From: CAWAMD01 sp963783045
Lineage (GTDB): Bacteria; Actinomycetota; Nitriliruptoria; Nitriliruptorales; Nitriliruptoraceae
Length of the DNA stretch: 64,000 nt
Assembly (NCBI GenBank): GCA_963783045.1
Contig: CAWAMD010000008.1
Span: 124,001-188,000 of the forward strand
Reading direction: 5' to 3'
Shown one piece after another: positions 43,601-52,003 of the stretch. Within the stretch, counting starts at the first letter, position 1; each line of letters begins with the position of its first letter. The translations under genes were made by a program, and so were the position numbers. A model generated the notes under the pieces. The model had not been told where the DNA came from. It made no database searches and was given only the letters and a program-made list of their open reading frames with translations.

Positions 43601-44254
43601 TCAGGGACGCCGCCGGGGGCGCCACAGGGGCGGGAACCGCCAGGAGAGGGTGTGCTCGCGGCGGGCCATCTCCCGGAACGCGCGCCCCGCCGGGGTCTCC
43701 GGGAGCGATTCTCCCTCGCCAGGGATGCGCAGGTCGACCCGCCAGACGCCGTCCTCGTCGAGCGACCGCTGCGCCCCGAGGTGGTCGAACACCTCGAGCA
43801 TGGCGGCGTTCTCGGCCAGCACGTAGTTGCGGAACACCGTGATCCCGTTGCGCTGCGCCGTCCGGGCGAGCAGCCCCAGCAGGATCGTGCCGAGACCACG
43901 GCCCGCGTAGGCGTCGAGGACCGTGACGGCTGCCTCGGCGACGTGGGGCTCCTCGGTGAGCCGGACGTAGCGGGCCACGCCCATCCCCGGCCGCTCGGGA
44001 TGGTCGAGGTCGAGCGCGACCCAGGCCATGTGGTCGGCGTAGTCGATCTCGGTGAGGTAGCGCAGCTGGCGCTCCGAGAGCGCCACGACGGGCGCGTGGA
44101 ACCGCAGATAGCGGGACCGTGGCGACAGCCAGTTCATGCCCTCGGCGAGGCGCTCGCGGTCGTCCGGTTGGATCGGACGCAGCAGCACCTGCGTGTTGTC
44201 GCGCAGACGAAGCTCGAAGGCCTCGTCGGCCGGCTCGCGCCCGGTCGGCGACAC
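43601..44254 (-). CDS. GNAT-family N-acetyltransferase
   Basis: The 217-residue protein has the GNAT acetyl-CoA loop VLDAYAGRGLGTILLGLLA and the following NGITVFRNYVLAENAAMLEVFDHLGA. Its N-terminal LLRPIQPDDRERLAEGMNWLSPRSRYLRF resembles the acetyltransferase domains of protein-lysine acetyltransferases. The target is unknown. The GTG at 44254 follows AAGGAG. Its last codons lie in the second copy of a 30-bp repeat shared with the kinase end. Confidence 0.9.
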   Translation of the reverse strand: MSPTGREPADEAFELRLRDNTQVLLRPIQPDDRERLAEGMNWLSPRSRYLRFHAPVVALSERQLRYLTEIDYADHMAWVALDLDHPERPGMGVARYVRLTEEPHVAEAAVTVLDAYAGRGLGTILLGLLARTAQRNGITVFRNYVLAENAAMLEVFDHLGAQRSLDEDGVWRVDLRIPGEGESLPETPAGRAFREMARREHTLSWRFPPLWRPRRRP

Positions 44255-44346
44255 CCCGCACTCCTTCGGCTGCTCCAGGTGATCAGCCTACCGACGTCGA
44301 TCCCGGGGCCCTCGGAAGGTCCCGTGTGCCGCGGTGGCCGCAGGTC

Positions 44347-45531
44347 TCAGGCGCGCGCGACGGCGTCGACCGCGGCGCGGCGGACCATCGGCAGGAGCGC
44401 GAGCAGCGCGGTCGCGGCGCCGAGCGCGAAGGTCGGCAGCGCGCCCGCCACCGCGTACATCGCGCTCGCCACCAGCGGCCCCACGGTCTGCCCGACCCGC
44501 GATGCGCTGACGAGCATGGCGACCACGGCGCCCCGGCTGCTCGCGGGAGCGGCGCCGGCGGCCATGTCCTGCAGGCTCGGGACGATGCAGCCCTCGCCGA
44601 GGCCGAACAGCAGCGCCCCGACGAGGAGGACCGGCAGGGACGGGGCGAGCGCGATCGTCGCCAGGGCGACGGTGATCAGCCCGGCGCCGAGCGGGAGCAG
44701 CCGCCGCCGGCCGAGCCGGGCGGTCAGGCGGCCGAGGTTCGATGCGGTGGTGGTGGAGCCGACGGCGGGCAGACCGATGATCGCCCCGCGCCACGCCGGC
44801 GCCAGGCCGAAGGCCTGCTCGATGTGAATCGGCAGCACGGTCAGCATGAAGCCGAAGATGAGCGAGAAGATGACCAGCATGGCGGCGAGCACGGCGACGA
44901 CCACCGGGTCGCGGATGTAGGGGAGCGCCTCGGTGACCTGGTCGCGGACGCTCTGCTCGCGCCGCACGGACCGCGGTATCCCGACCGCCACGCCGACGGC
45001 GGTCAGCACCGCCACCGGGTAGACGAGGAAGGGCGTCCGCCAGCTGCCCACGTCGGCCAGCACGCCGCCGAGGGCCGGGAACAGCGCGAGGCACACCGTG
45101 AGGATCGCCGCGTTGCGGCCGATGAGCCGCGCCCTGTCGGTGCCTTCCCAGTGGTCGCCGATCAGCACGATCGCGAGGTTGATGAGCCCGGCGGAACCGG
45201 CACCCTGCACGAAGCGGAGGACCACCATCATCCACAGCGAGCCGGCGAACGAGGCGGCGCCGCCGGCGATCCCGAACACCACGAGGCAGGGGACGAGCAC
45301 CTCGCGGCGCCCGTAGCGGTCCGCGAGGACCCCGATGACGGGAGCCAGCACGATGCCGGGCAGCGTCGCGGCGGCGACGAGCAGCCCCGCGTAGCCGCTG
45401 GACACGCCGAGCCCGTCGAGGATGTCGGGGATGGACGCCGTGATGAGCGTGTTGACCGTGATGCCGGTCACCGTGATCGCGATGATGACCGGGAGCGAGG
45501 GACGCGACGTCCGATCGGCGGCGCGGGTCAC
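44347..45531 (-). CDS. MFS transporter (drug efflux-like)
   Basis: The 394-residue protein has twelve membrane helices and the MFS loop motif GVLADRYGRREVLVP after helix 2, with LRFVQGAGSAGLINLAIVLIGDHW after helix 4. It resembles drug:proton antiporters of the DHA1 type. The substrate is unknown. The start is GTG at 45531. It is divergent from the CBS-domain gene. Confidence 0.9.
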   Translation of the reverse strand: MTRAADRTSRPSLPVIIAITVTGITVNTLITASIPDILDGLGVSSGYAGLLVAAATLPGIVLAPVIGVLADRYGRREVLVPCLVVFGIAGGAASFAGSLWMMVVLRFVQGAGSAGLINLAIVLIGDHWEGTDRARLIGRNAAILTVCLALFPALGGVLADVGSWRTPFLVYPVAVLTAVGVAVGIPRSVRREQSVRDQVTEALPYIRDPVVVAVLAAMLVIFSLIFGFMLTVLPIHIEQAFGLAPAWRGAIIGLPAVGSTTTASNLGRLTARLGRRRLLPLGAGLITVALATIALAPSLPVLLVGALLFGLGEGCIVPSLQDMAAGAAPASSRGAVVAMLVSASRVGQTVGPLVASAMYAVAGALPTFALGAATALLALLPMVRRAAVDAVARA

Positions 45532-45677
45532 CGGACGGCCCTGGGCCGCGCGGGGCGGTGGGGGACCTCGTCCCTCGCTGGCTCGTGTCGTTCGGCCCTC
45601 CTGTCGCGTCGCGCCACCTCGTACCGTCGGAAGGAGAGAGGCTGACGTTCGGCCGTGAGGCGAGGAGGTCGGTGACC

Positions 45678-46160
45678 ATGATCCTCGGTATCCGCATGAC
45701 AGACCCGGTCGGGGCGCTCATCAGCGGTGATCCGGTCAACGTCCTGCCCAACACCACGCTGCGCGGCGCGGCCGGCGTGCTCCACGAGGAGCTCGTGGGG
45801 GCGCTCGTCGTCGAGGACGCGAACGGGGTCCGGGGGATCGTCAGCGAGCGCGACATCGTCCGTGCCCTGGCCGAGGGGGCCGATCCCGACGACACGCGCG
45901 TCCTCGACGTCATGGCCGAGGACGTGCTGGCCGTCGATGCCGGCACGGGGGTGGCCGACGCCGCGCGGGCGATGGCCGACAACGAGGTGCGCCACCTGGT
46001 GGTGATGCGAGGCGACACCCTCGTCGGCGTCGTGTCCATGCGCGACGTGCTGGCCGTGGTGCTCACCGAGCGGGAGCAGGATCTGCCGACCGGCAGCCCG
46101 ATGCCCGCCGCGAGCGCGCCGGCCGCGCCCGTCGCCGGACTGCATCACGCCGCCGGGTAG
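45678..46160 (+). CDS. CBS-domain pair protein
   Basis: The 160-residue protein is a stand-alone tandem CBS domain: VNVLPNTTLRGAAGVLHEELVGALVVED with GIVSERDIVRAL, then VLDVMAEDVLAVDAGTGVADAARAM with HLVVMRGDTLVGVVSMRDVL. Such pairs bind adenosine nucleotides and sense energy charge. The ATG at 45678 lies nine bases after AGGAGG; a GTG six bases earlier is an alternative. Its last 16 bp overlap the convergent gene. Confidence 0.9.
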   Translation: MILGIRMTDPVGALISGDPVNVLPNTTLRGAAGVLHEELVGALVVEDANGVRGIVSERDIVRALAEGADPDDTRVLDVMAEDVLAVDAGTGVADAARAMADNEVRHLVVMRGDTLVGVVSMRDVLAVVLTEREQDLPTGSPMPAASAPAAPVAGLHHAAG

Positions 46161-47023
46161 GCGGCGGGCACGTCCACACCGGCGTCGCGGAGCCGTCGGC
46201 CGATCGCACGCTTCGTCGCGGGGGCCAGCGCGCCGCCGCGGCGGATCCGGGACGACGCGATGACGCCCCGTTGGCGCCAGGCCTCCTTGCGGACGGCCAG
46301 GCCGACCGTGCCGGGCATCGCCTCGAGCCGCAGGTAGGCGGCCATGCGCAGGTAGGTGTCGTGGGCGCCGGTGGCGTCGTCGCGGGCGGCTGCCGTGACC
46401 GTTCGCACGAGCAGCTCCGGCGTCGCGAGACCGGTCATGCTGCCGACGGCGCCGACCTCGAGCTCCTCGAGGAGGGTGAGCGCGGACAGGCCCCCGAACG
46501 CCGGCGGCCCCCCGGCGTCCACCAGGGCGGCGACGAGGTCCGGGGTCGGCGGTGACTCGGCCTTCACCGCGGCCGCCCGGGCCGCGACGACCACCCGGAC
46601 GACCTCCTCGTGGGGGACCCGGACACCGCTGGCAGCGGGGTGGTGCTGTGCGACGACGGGGACTCCGAGGTCGCAGAGCCGGGCGAGCAGCCCGGTGCGC
46701 TCCTCCTCGGTGCCGGCAGCCAGACCGGCGAGCAGGAGGTCCGCGCCGAGGTCGAGCGCCGCTCGGGCGGCCGGGAGCTGGCCCTCACCGGGAGCCCCCA
46801 GTCCGACGACGACCGGCAGCCCGGCGCCGGCCTTGTGGACGGTCGTGACCACCCGGCGGCGCTCGTCCGCGTCGAGGGTGTCGACCTCGCCCATGACGCC
46901 GAGCACGATCAGTCCCGACACGCCGGCGCGCCCGTACGCGTCGACGACGTCGGCCAGACCCCCGAGGTCGAGGGAGCCGTCGTCGTGGAAGACGGTGGGG
47001 ACCACCGCGTGGACGCCATCCAT
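46145..47023 (-). CDS. DapA-family (dihydrodipicolinate synthase/N-acetylneuraminate lyase) protein
   Basis: The 292-residue protein is a TIM barrel of the DapA superfamily with the Schiff-base lysine in AAVKAESPPT and VPTVFHDDGSLDLGGLADVV at the start. The tyrosine normally found in YNxP is replaced (VVAQHHPAASG), so it is not a typical DapA. It is probably a 2-keto-acid aldolase or lyase of unknown substrate. The ATG is at 47023. Confidence 0.85.
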   Translation of the reverse strand: MDGVHAVVPTVFHDDGSLDLGGLADVVDAYGRAGVSGLIVLGVMGEVDTLDADERRRVVTTVHKAGAGLPVVVGLGAPGEGQLPAARAALDLGADLLLAGLAAGTEEERTGLLARLCDLGVPVVAQHHPAASGVRVPHEEVVRVVVAARAAAVKAESPPTPDLVAALVDAGGPPAFGGLSALTLLEELEVGAVGSMTGLATPELLVRTVTAAARDDATGAHDTYLRMAAYLRLEAMPGTVGLAVRKEAWRQRGVIASSRIRRGGALAPATKRAIGRRLRDAGVDVPAAYPAA

Positions 47024-47182
47024 GGGGTCAGCCTACTGGCGGCCCTGTGACGCGCGTTCCTTCCACGTCCCGGGATCCCTGCGTGCCCGTCACGCCGATG
47101 TTCACACTTCCGTAAGCCTTCCCTGCCATGCTGTGCGCTGCAGGCGGCGCGACGCGCAGCCGGCAACGCCGAGGAGGTCTCC

Positions 47183-48736
47183 GTGCGATCCGTCCGTCAC
47201 GTGCTCGCCGGGCTCCTGGCCGTGGCCGTGGCGCTCGGCGTGTCCGAGCTGCTCGCCGGCCTCGTGTCGGGCGTGCCCTCGCTCGTGACCGCGGTCGGGT
47301 CGGCCCTGATCCCGCTGTTCCCCGCGCCCGTGGTGGAGTTCGCGAAGACCACGTTCGGCACGTCCGACAAGGCCGCGCTCACGATCGGGACGGTCGTCAT
47401 CGCGCTGCTCGTCGGCGGTGGCCTCGGCCTCGTGGCACGCCGCGACCGCGGCACGGCCGCGAGCGTTGTCGCGGCCTTCGGGCTGCTCGGGGTCCTCGCC
47501 GCCTCCCGGTCGGCGGGCGTGTCGCTCGCCCTGGTCGTCGTCACAACGTCGGTCGCCGTCGCCGCCGGCATCGCCACCCTCTGGTCGCTGACCCGGGTGG
47601 CGGGCGAGGCCGGAGCCGACGCCGCCGGGCCGGCGACGACCGGCGCCGTGCCGGGCGGGTCGGCGTCCGCCGACGATGCGCGGCGGCAGTTCCTGGCCAT
47701 CGCCGGGGTGGCCACCGCGGGGGCCCTCGGCACGGCCGTCGTCGGACGCTGGCTGGCCGGCGCCCGCCGGGGCGGCGCCCCGGCGTCGCTGACCCTTCCC
47801 TCACCGGTCCGCGCGGCGCCCTCGCCGGCCCCGACGCAGGCGTTCGCGGCGATCGACGGGCTCACGCCGCTGGTCGTCCCCAACGACCGCTTCTACCGCA
47901 TCGACACCGCGCTCGTGCCGCCGCGAGTGGACGCGTCCACCTGGACGCTGCGGGTCACCGGCATGGTCGACCGGGAGGTGACGCTCACCTACGACGACCT
48001 GCTCGCCATGACGCTCGTCGAGGGCTACGTCACCCTGGCGTGCGTCTCCAACGAGGTCGGCGGCAACCTCGTCGGCAACGCCAGGTGGCGGGGCGTGCCG
48101 CTGCGCGACGTGCTCGATCTGGCCGGGGTGCAGGACGGCGCCACGCAGATCGTCGGGCGGTCCGTGGACGGCTTCACGGTGGGGTTCCCGACCGAGGTCG
48201 GGCTCGACGGGCGCCTGGCGATGGTGGCGGTCGGCATGAACGGCGAGCCGCTGCCGGTGGCGCACGGCTACCCGGCGCGGCTCATCGTGCCGGGCCTGTA
48301 CGGCTACGTGTCCGCGACGAAGTGGCTCCGTGAGATCGAGCTGACGACGCTCGACGCCTTCGACGCGTACTGGGTCCCGCGCGGCTGGGCGAAGCAGGCC
48401 CCGATCAAGACGCAGTCGCGGATCGACGTGCCGCGCAACGGCTCGCGGGTGACCGGGCCGACCGTCGTGGCAGGCGTCGCCTGGTCACCCCACCGCGGCG
48501 TGCGGCGGGTGGAGCTGCGGGTCGACGACGGGCCGTGGGAGCCGTGCGAGCTCACGGCGCCGCTGTCGAAGGACGCGTGGGTCCAGTGGAAGCACACCGT
48601 CTCCCTGTCGCACGGGTCCCACCGCCTCGAGGTCCGCGCGACCGACGGGAGTGGCGACCCCCAGACGGCGCAGCCCGCACCGCCGGCCCCCGACGGGGCG
48701 ACCGGCCACCACACGGTCGAGGTGTTCGGCACCTGA
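47183..48736 (+). CDS. Membrane-anchored sulfite-oxidase-family molybdopterin oxidoreductase
   Basis: The 517-residue protein starts with about four membrane helices (residues 1-150). An internal twin-arginine-like motif (DDARRQFLAIAGVATAGAL) precedes the molybdopterin domain, whose cysteine ligand is in TLACVSNEVGGNLVGNARWRGVPLRDVL. The C-terminal dimerisation domain (RVTGPTVVAGVAWSPHRGVRRVELRVDDGPW) is an Ig-like fold of the sulfite oxidase family. The substrate may be sulfite or an organic S/N-oxide. The GTG at 47183 has GAGGAGG upstream. No cytochrome partner is adjacent. Confidence 0.9.
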   Translation: MRSVRHVLAGLLAVAVALGVSELLAGLVSGVPSLVTAVGSALIPLFPAPVVEFAKTTFGTSDKAALTIGTVVIALLVGGGLGLVARRDRGTAASVVAAFGLLGVLAASRSAGVSLALVVVTTSVAVAAGIATLWSLTRVAGEAGADAAGPATTGAVPGGSASADDARRQFLAIAGVATAGALGTAVVGRWLAGARRGGAPASLTLPSPVRAAPSPAPTQAFAAIDGLTPLVVPNDRFYRIDTALVPPRVDASTWTLRVTGMVDREVTLTYDDLLAMTLVEGYVTLACVSNEVGGNLVGNARWRGVPLRDVLDLAGVQDGATQIVGRSVDGFTVGFPTEVGLDGRLAMVAVGMNGEPLPVAHGYPARLIVPGLYGYVSATKWLREIELTTLDAFDAYWVPRGWAKQAPIKTQSRIDVPRNGSRVTGPTVVAGVAWSPHRGVRRVELRVDDGPWEPCELTAPLSKDAWVQWKHTVSLSHGSHRLEVRATDGSGDPQTAQPAPPAPDGATGHHTVEVFGT

Positions 48737-48782
48737 GCCGACGGTCCCCGGACGCTAGGCTCGCGCACAGCCGCTCAGCCGC

Positions 48783-49661
48783 TCAGCCGGTCGCCTCCTG
48801 TGGTGCACGCGGTGGCCGGCGCCGGCGGGGGGAGCGGGCCGTGGCCACGAAGACCCCGAGGAGGACCAGGGGCGCGCCCGCCCAGAACAGCATCGCAGGC
48901 AGCTCGGCGAGCAGCACCCACGCGAGCAGCGTCGCGCCGACGGGCTCGGCCAGGACCACGATGGACACGACGGTCGGTGTCACCGTGGACAGCAGCGTGT
49001 TGAACACCGTGTGGCCGAGCAGCTGTGGGCCGACGACGAGCCCGAGGATGGCGAGCCACGCCGTGCCGGAGAACCCCACGAGCGGCGTGCGTGTCGCAAC
49101 GCTGACCACGAGCAGGAGGAGCGCCGCCCAGGCGTACACGATCGAGGAGTAGACGGTCGCGGGCACGTCCCGCCGGGCGACCCGGCCGAGCAGCAGGTAG
49201 CCGGTCACCGCGAGCGCCCCGCCGAACGCCAGCGCGTCACCGGCGACGGCGCGGGCCCCGAGGCTGACGTCGGCGGCGTCGCCCAACCCGATCAGCAGGG
49301 CGCCGGCGATCGTGATCGCCATGCCCGTCCAGGTGCGGCGGTTCGTGCGCTCCCCGAGGAAGCGCCACGCCCCGAGCGCCACGAAGATGGGAGACATCGT
49401 CACGAGCGTGACCGAGGACGCGACCGTGGTCAGCTCGAGGGACGAGAGCCAGAGCGCGAAGTGGGCGCCGAGAAACAGGCCGGAGGCGGCCAGCTGGCGC
49501 ATCCGGGGGGCGGTGACGGCGGGGGCGCGACGGCGGTGCCGCCATGCCAGGGGTGCGAGGGCGATCGCCCCGCCGGTCGTGCGCCAGAAGGCGATCGCGA
49601 GCGGTGCCGCGTCACGCAGGGCCACCCGGATCAGGATGGCCGACGTGGACACGGCGAGCAC
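48783..49661 (-). CDS. EamA/DMT-family transporter
   Basis: The 292-residue protein has ten membrane helices in two EamA repeats (IAFWRTTGGAIAL; VVSIVVLAEPVGATLLAWVLLAELP), typical of drug/metabolite transporters. The GTG at 49661 would cut the first helix short. The frame continues upstream to CTG at 49709 (TTYSRPAVAAGLVVG), with GGGAGA just before it, so translation may start at that CTG. The substrate is unknown. Confidence 0.87.
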   Translation of the reverse strand: MLAVSTSAILIRVALRDAAPLAIAFWRTTGGAIALAPLAWRHRRRAPAVTAPRMRQLAASGLFLGAHFALWLSSLELTTVASSVTLVTMSPIFVALGAWRFLGERTNRRTWTGMAITIAGALLIGLGDAADVSLGARAVAGDALAFGGALAVTGYLLLGRVARRDVPATVYSSIVYAWAALLLLVVSVATRTPLVGFSGTAWLAILGLVVGPQLLGHTVFNTLLSTVTPTVVSIVVLAEPVGATLLAWVLLAELPAMLFWAGAPLVLLGVFVATARSPRRRRPPRAPQEATG

Positions 49662-49787
49662 GCCGACGACGAGTCCTGCGGCGACCGCGGGGCGCGAGTA
49701 GGTGGTCAGCGGTCGTCTCCCGGGCGTGGCCCGGGGAGGCTACCGGCGACCGATCGGTGCGGAGCGCGCCGCCGGGGCGCGCTCCGG

Positions 49788-50312
49788 TCAGGGGGTGATC
49801 TTGGCGCCTCCGAGCTCGGTGCGGCCGTACATGCCGATCAGCTCGCCCCAGGCGAGCACACCGTTGAGCTGCAGTCGGTTGCGCAGCTCCTCGGCGCTGA
49901 AGCCGTTGTCGAGGGCGAGGTGCTCGTTCACGGCGATGAGCCGGAACACGTAGCGGTGCATCGCCGAGCCGTGCGGCGGGCAGGGGCCCCGGTACCCGAC
50001 CACCCCGAAGTCGTTGGTCCCCTCGCTCGTGTGGTCGGGGATCTCGCCGGCGGCGAGCTCGGTGCGGTTCGGGTCGATCCCGGCCAGCATCCAGTGGACG
50101 AAGGTCTCCTGGGAGTCGTCCGGGTCCTCGCAGACGAGCACGAGCTCGGCGGTCTCGTCGGGCACGCCCCGCCACTTCAGGGGCGGCGAGACGTTGCGCT
50201 CGTCACAGGTGTGCATGCGCTGCATGACCTCGCCGTCCGCGAAGTCGTCGCTCGCAAGGGTGATGGCCTGGGGCGTCCCCTTGGCCACCGCGGATGGAAC
50301 GGCGTCTGCCAT
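49788..50312 (-). CDS. YbhB/YbcL-type PEBP-fold protein (cytosolic)
   Basis: The 174-residue protein belongs to the same family as the lipoprotein at 4067-4636: VMQRMHTCDERNVSPPLKW, CEDPDDSQETFVHWMLAGI, and RGPCPPHGSAMHRYVFRLIAV. It lacks a signal peptide, so it is likely cytosolic. The ligand is unknown. The ATG at 50312 comes after a weak purine-rich stretch. It lies 126 bp from the EamA gene on the same strand. Confidence 0.9.
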   Translation of the reverse strand: MADAVPSAVAKGTPQAITLASDDFADGEVMQRMHTCDERNVSPPLKWRGVPDETAELVLVCEDPDDSQETFVHWMLAGIDPNRTELAAGEIPDHTSEGTNDFGVVGYRGPCPPHGSAMHRYVFRLIAVNEHLALDNGFSAEELRNRLQLNGVLAWGELIGMYGRTELGGAKITP

Positions 50313-50530
50313 GTTTCCTCATCGTGGTCGCGTTCGGTGCCGATCGTCGATGACGGCGTCGGCATCTGCCACGCGGCCGCCCCGCGGATCGGACAGGGCG
50401 CGGCCGGTCGGTGCCCCCATGTCGGATGCGAGGTGCGTCGTGCGTGCTCGCTTCGCTCCGCGCCACCGACGATCGGATGGGCGTGGCGGCGCCCGGGAGG
50501 GCCGCCGCCGGCCAACCGCTCGGCCGCCCG

Positions 50531-51802
50531 TCAGCCGCCGACGATGTGCTCGTAGTGCTCGAGCACCCGGATCACGTACAGCTGGGTCTCGACGATGTCC
50601 GGGACCCGGTTTCCGGCCCGCTGCACGCGTCCGGGGCCGGCGTTGTAGGCGGCGAGGCCGAGGTCGACGCGGTGGAACCGGTCGATCATGGCTCGCAGGA
50701 AGCGGGCACCGCCCACGAGGTTCTGCAGGGGGTCGTGCGGGTCCACGCCGAGCCCGGCGGCCGTGTCGGGCATGAGCTGAGCGAGCCCCACCGCGCCGAC
50801 GCGGGAGACCGCCGTCGGCGTGAAGTCGGACTCGGTCCACACGAGCGCCGCCATCAGCCGGCCGTCGACGCCCGCGGCCGCGGCCGCGGCGTTGATGGCC
50901 GCCGCCCAGGGGCGCCCGCGGGCCGGGAGGCGGACGGCCCAGTCGGGCGTGGGGCCGTCGAACGGGATGGATGCCATGTCGACGACGGCCGCGTCCAGCC
51001 GGCGCTGCATCGCGGCCACACGGTCCTGCAACTGCTGGACGAGCACCGCGGTCGCGACCCGGTCGGCGGCCACCCGGTCGAGGACCGTCTGGCGGTCGGC
51101 GCGCTCCGCCGCGATGGTGTCGACGAGCCGCTGCTGTTGTGTCTGCAGGCCGGCGATCCGCTGCTGCTGGCGCTGTGCGGCGCGCTGCTCGGTGACCGCT
51201 GCGGCGCGCAGCCGGGCGACCTCGCGGCGGGCGACGGTCGCGTCGCGGGTGAGGGCCTTCGTGTCCTGCACGAGGGAGCGCTGGTCGTCGAGAAGCGTCG
51301 CGACGGTCCGGATCGCCACGGTCGCCTCGTGGAAGTCCGACGCGCTGATCAGGCCGTGCAGCAGGAGCGTCTCGTGGGTCGTGCCGCCGTGCATGTACGC
51401 GTCGGCGACCTCGTCGTCGAGGCGGCGCCGGGATGCCTCCCAGGCCGCGAGCCGGGCGTCGAGGTCGCCGTCGGCCACCGCCAGGCGTGCGGCTGCCTCG
51501 CGCTCACGGGCCCGTGCGTCCCGGAGCGCCTGCTCCGCTGCGGTGCGCTGCTCGTCGAGGGCGGCGAGGGAGGCGGTGGCGCGGGCGAGCCCGGCGTCGG
51601 CGGCGGACACGGCGTTCTTGGCCGCCTGCAACCGCGCTTCGATGTCAGCGAGGTCGTGCTGGGTCGCCTCGAGCTGCTGGCGCGCCCGGCCGATGCCGCT
51701 GTCGGCGACCGCCGCCGGGGGCGGGCCCACGAGCGTGCCGAGCGCGGCCACGACGACGCCGGCCGCGACCAGCGCGGCCGTGCGCGAGCGCGAACGTGGC
51801 AC
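50531..51802 (-). CDS. Secreted lytic transglycosylase with long coiled coil
   Basis: The 423-residue protein has a signal peptide (ALVAAGVVVAALGTLVG), a 230-residue coiled coil rich in Ala/Arg/Glu (residues 40-270), and a C-terminal SLT domain. That domain has ALVWTESDFTPTAVSRVGAVGLAQLMP (catalytic Glu) and GLAAYNAGPGRVQRAG. Coiled coil plus lytic domain resembles RipC-like and other peptidoglycan remodelling proteins. It cleaves the glycan strand. The GTG at 51802 follows GGGAGG. It is divergent from the amidase gene. Confidence 0.9.
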   Translation of the reverse strand: MPRSRSRTAALVAAGVVVAALGTLVGPPPAAVADSGIGRARQQLEATQHDLADIEARLQAAKNAVSAADAGLARATASLAALDEQRTAAEQALRDARAREREAAARLAVADGDLDARLAAWEASRRRLDDEVADAYMHGGTTHETLLLHGLISASDFHEATVAIRTVATLLDDQRSLVQDTKALTRDATVARREVARLRAAAVTEQRAAQRQQQRIAGLQTQQQRLVDTIAAERADRQTVLDRVAADRVATAVLVQQLQDRVAAMQRRLDAAVVDMASIPFDGPTPDWAVRLPARGRPWAAAINAAAAAAGVDGRLMAALVWTESDFTPTAVSRVGAVGLAQLMPDTAAGLGVDPHDPLQNLVGGARFLRAMIDRFHRVDLGLAAYNAGPGRVQRAGNRVPDIVETQLYVIRVLEHYEHIVGG

Positions 51803-52003
51803 GCGGCCTCCCGACGATGGCTCTCCCCGTCCTATCGGCCGTCGCCGCCCGCGACCTGAGCCTCACGCCTCCCATGTTGTGTGCGGGGTTGTCCCGCTCT
51901 GGTGGGTACAGGTCCGCACATATCCCGGACGGACGTGGGGAGGAGTCCGGCACGCGACCGGCGAAGCACACCGCGACCCCCAACGCTCCCGCGAGGACGA
52001 CCC

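Noticed and set aside
43000..45650. His/Asp/Gly-rich plus-strand frame at 44119-45645 as a metal-binding protein
   Set aside because: It is antisense to the MFS transporter, whose twelve helices are convincing; the His/Asp richness mirrors hydrophobic codons.
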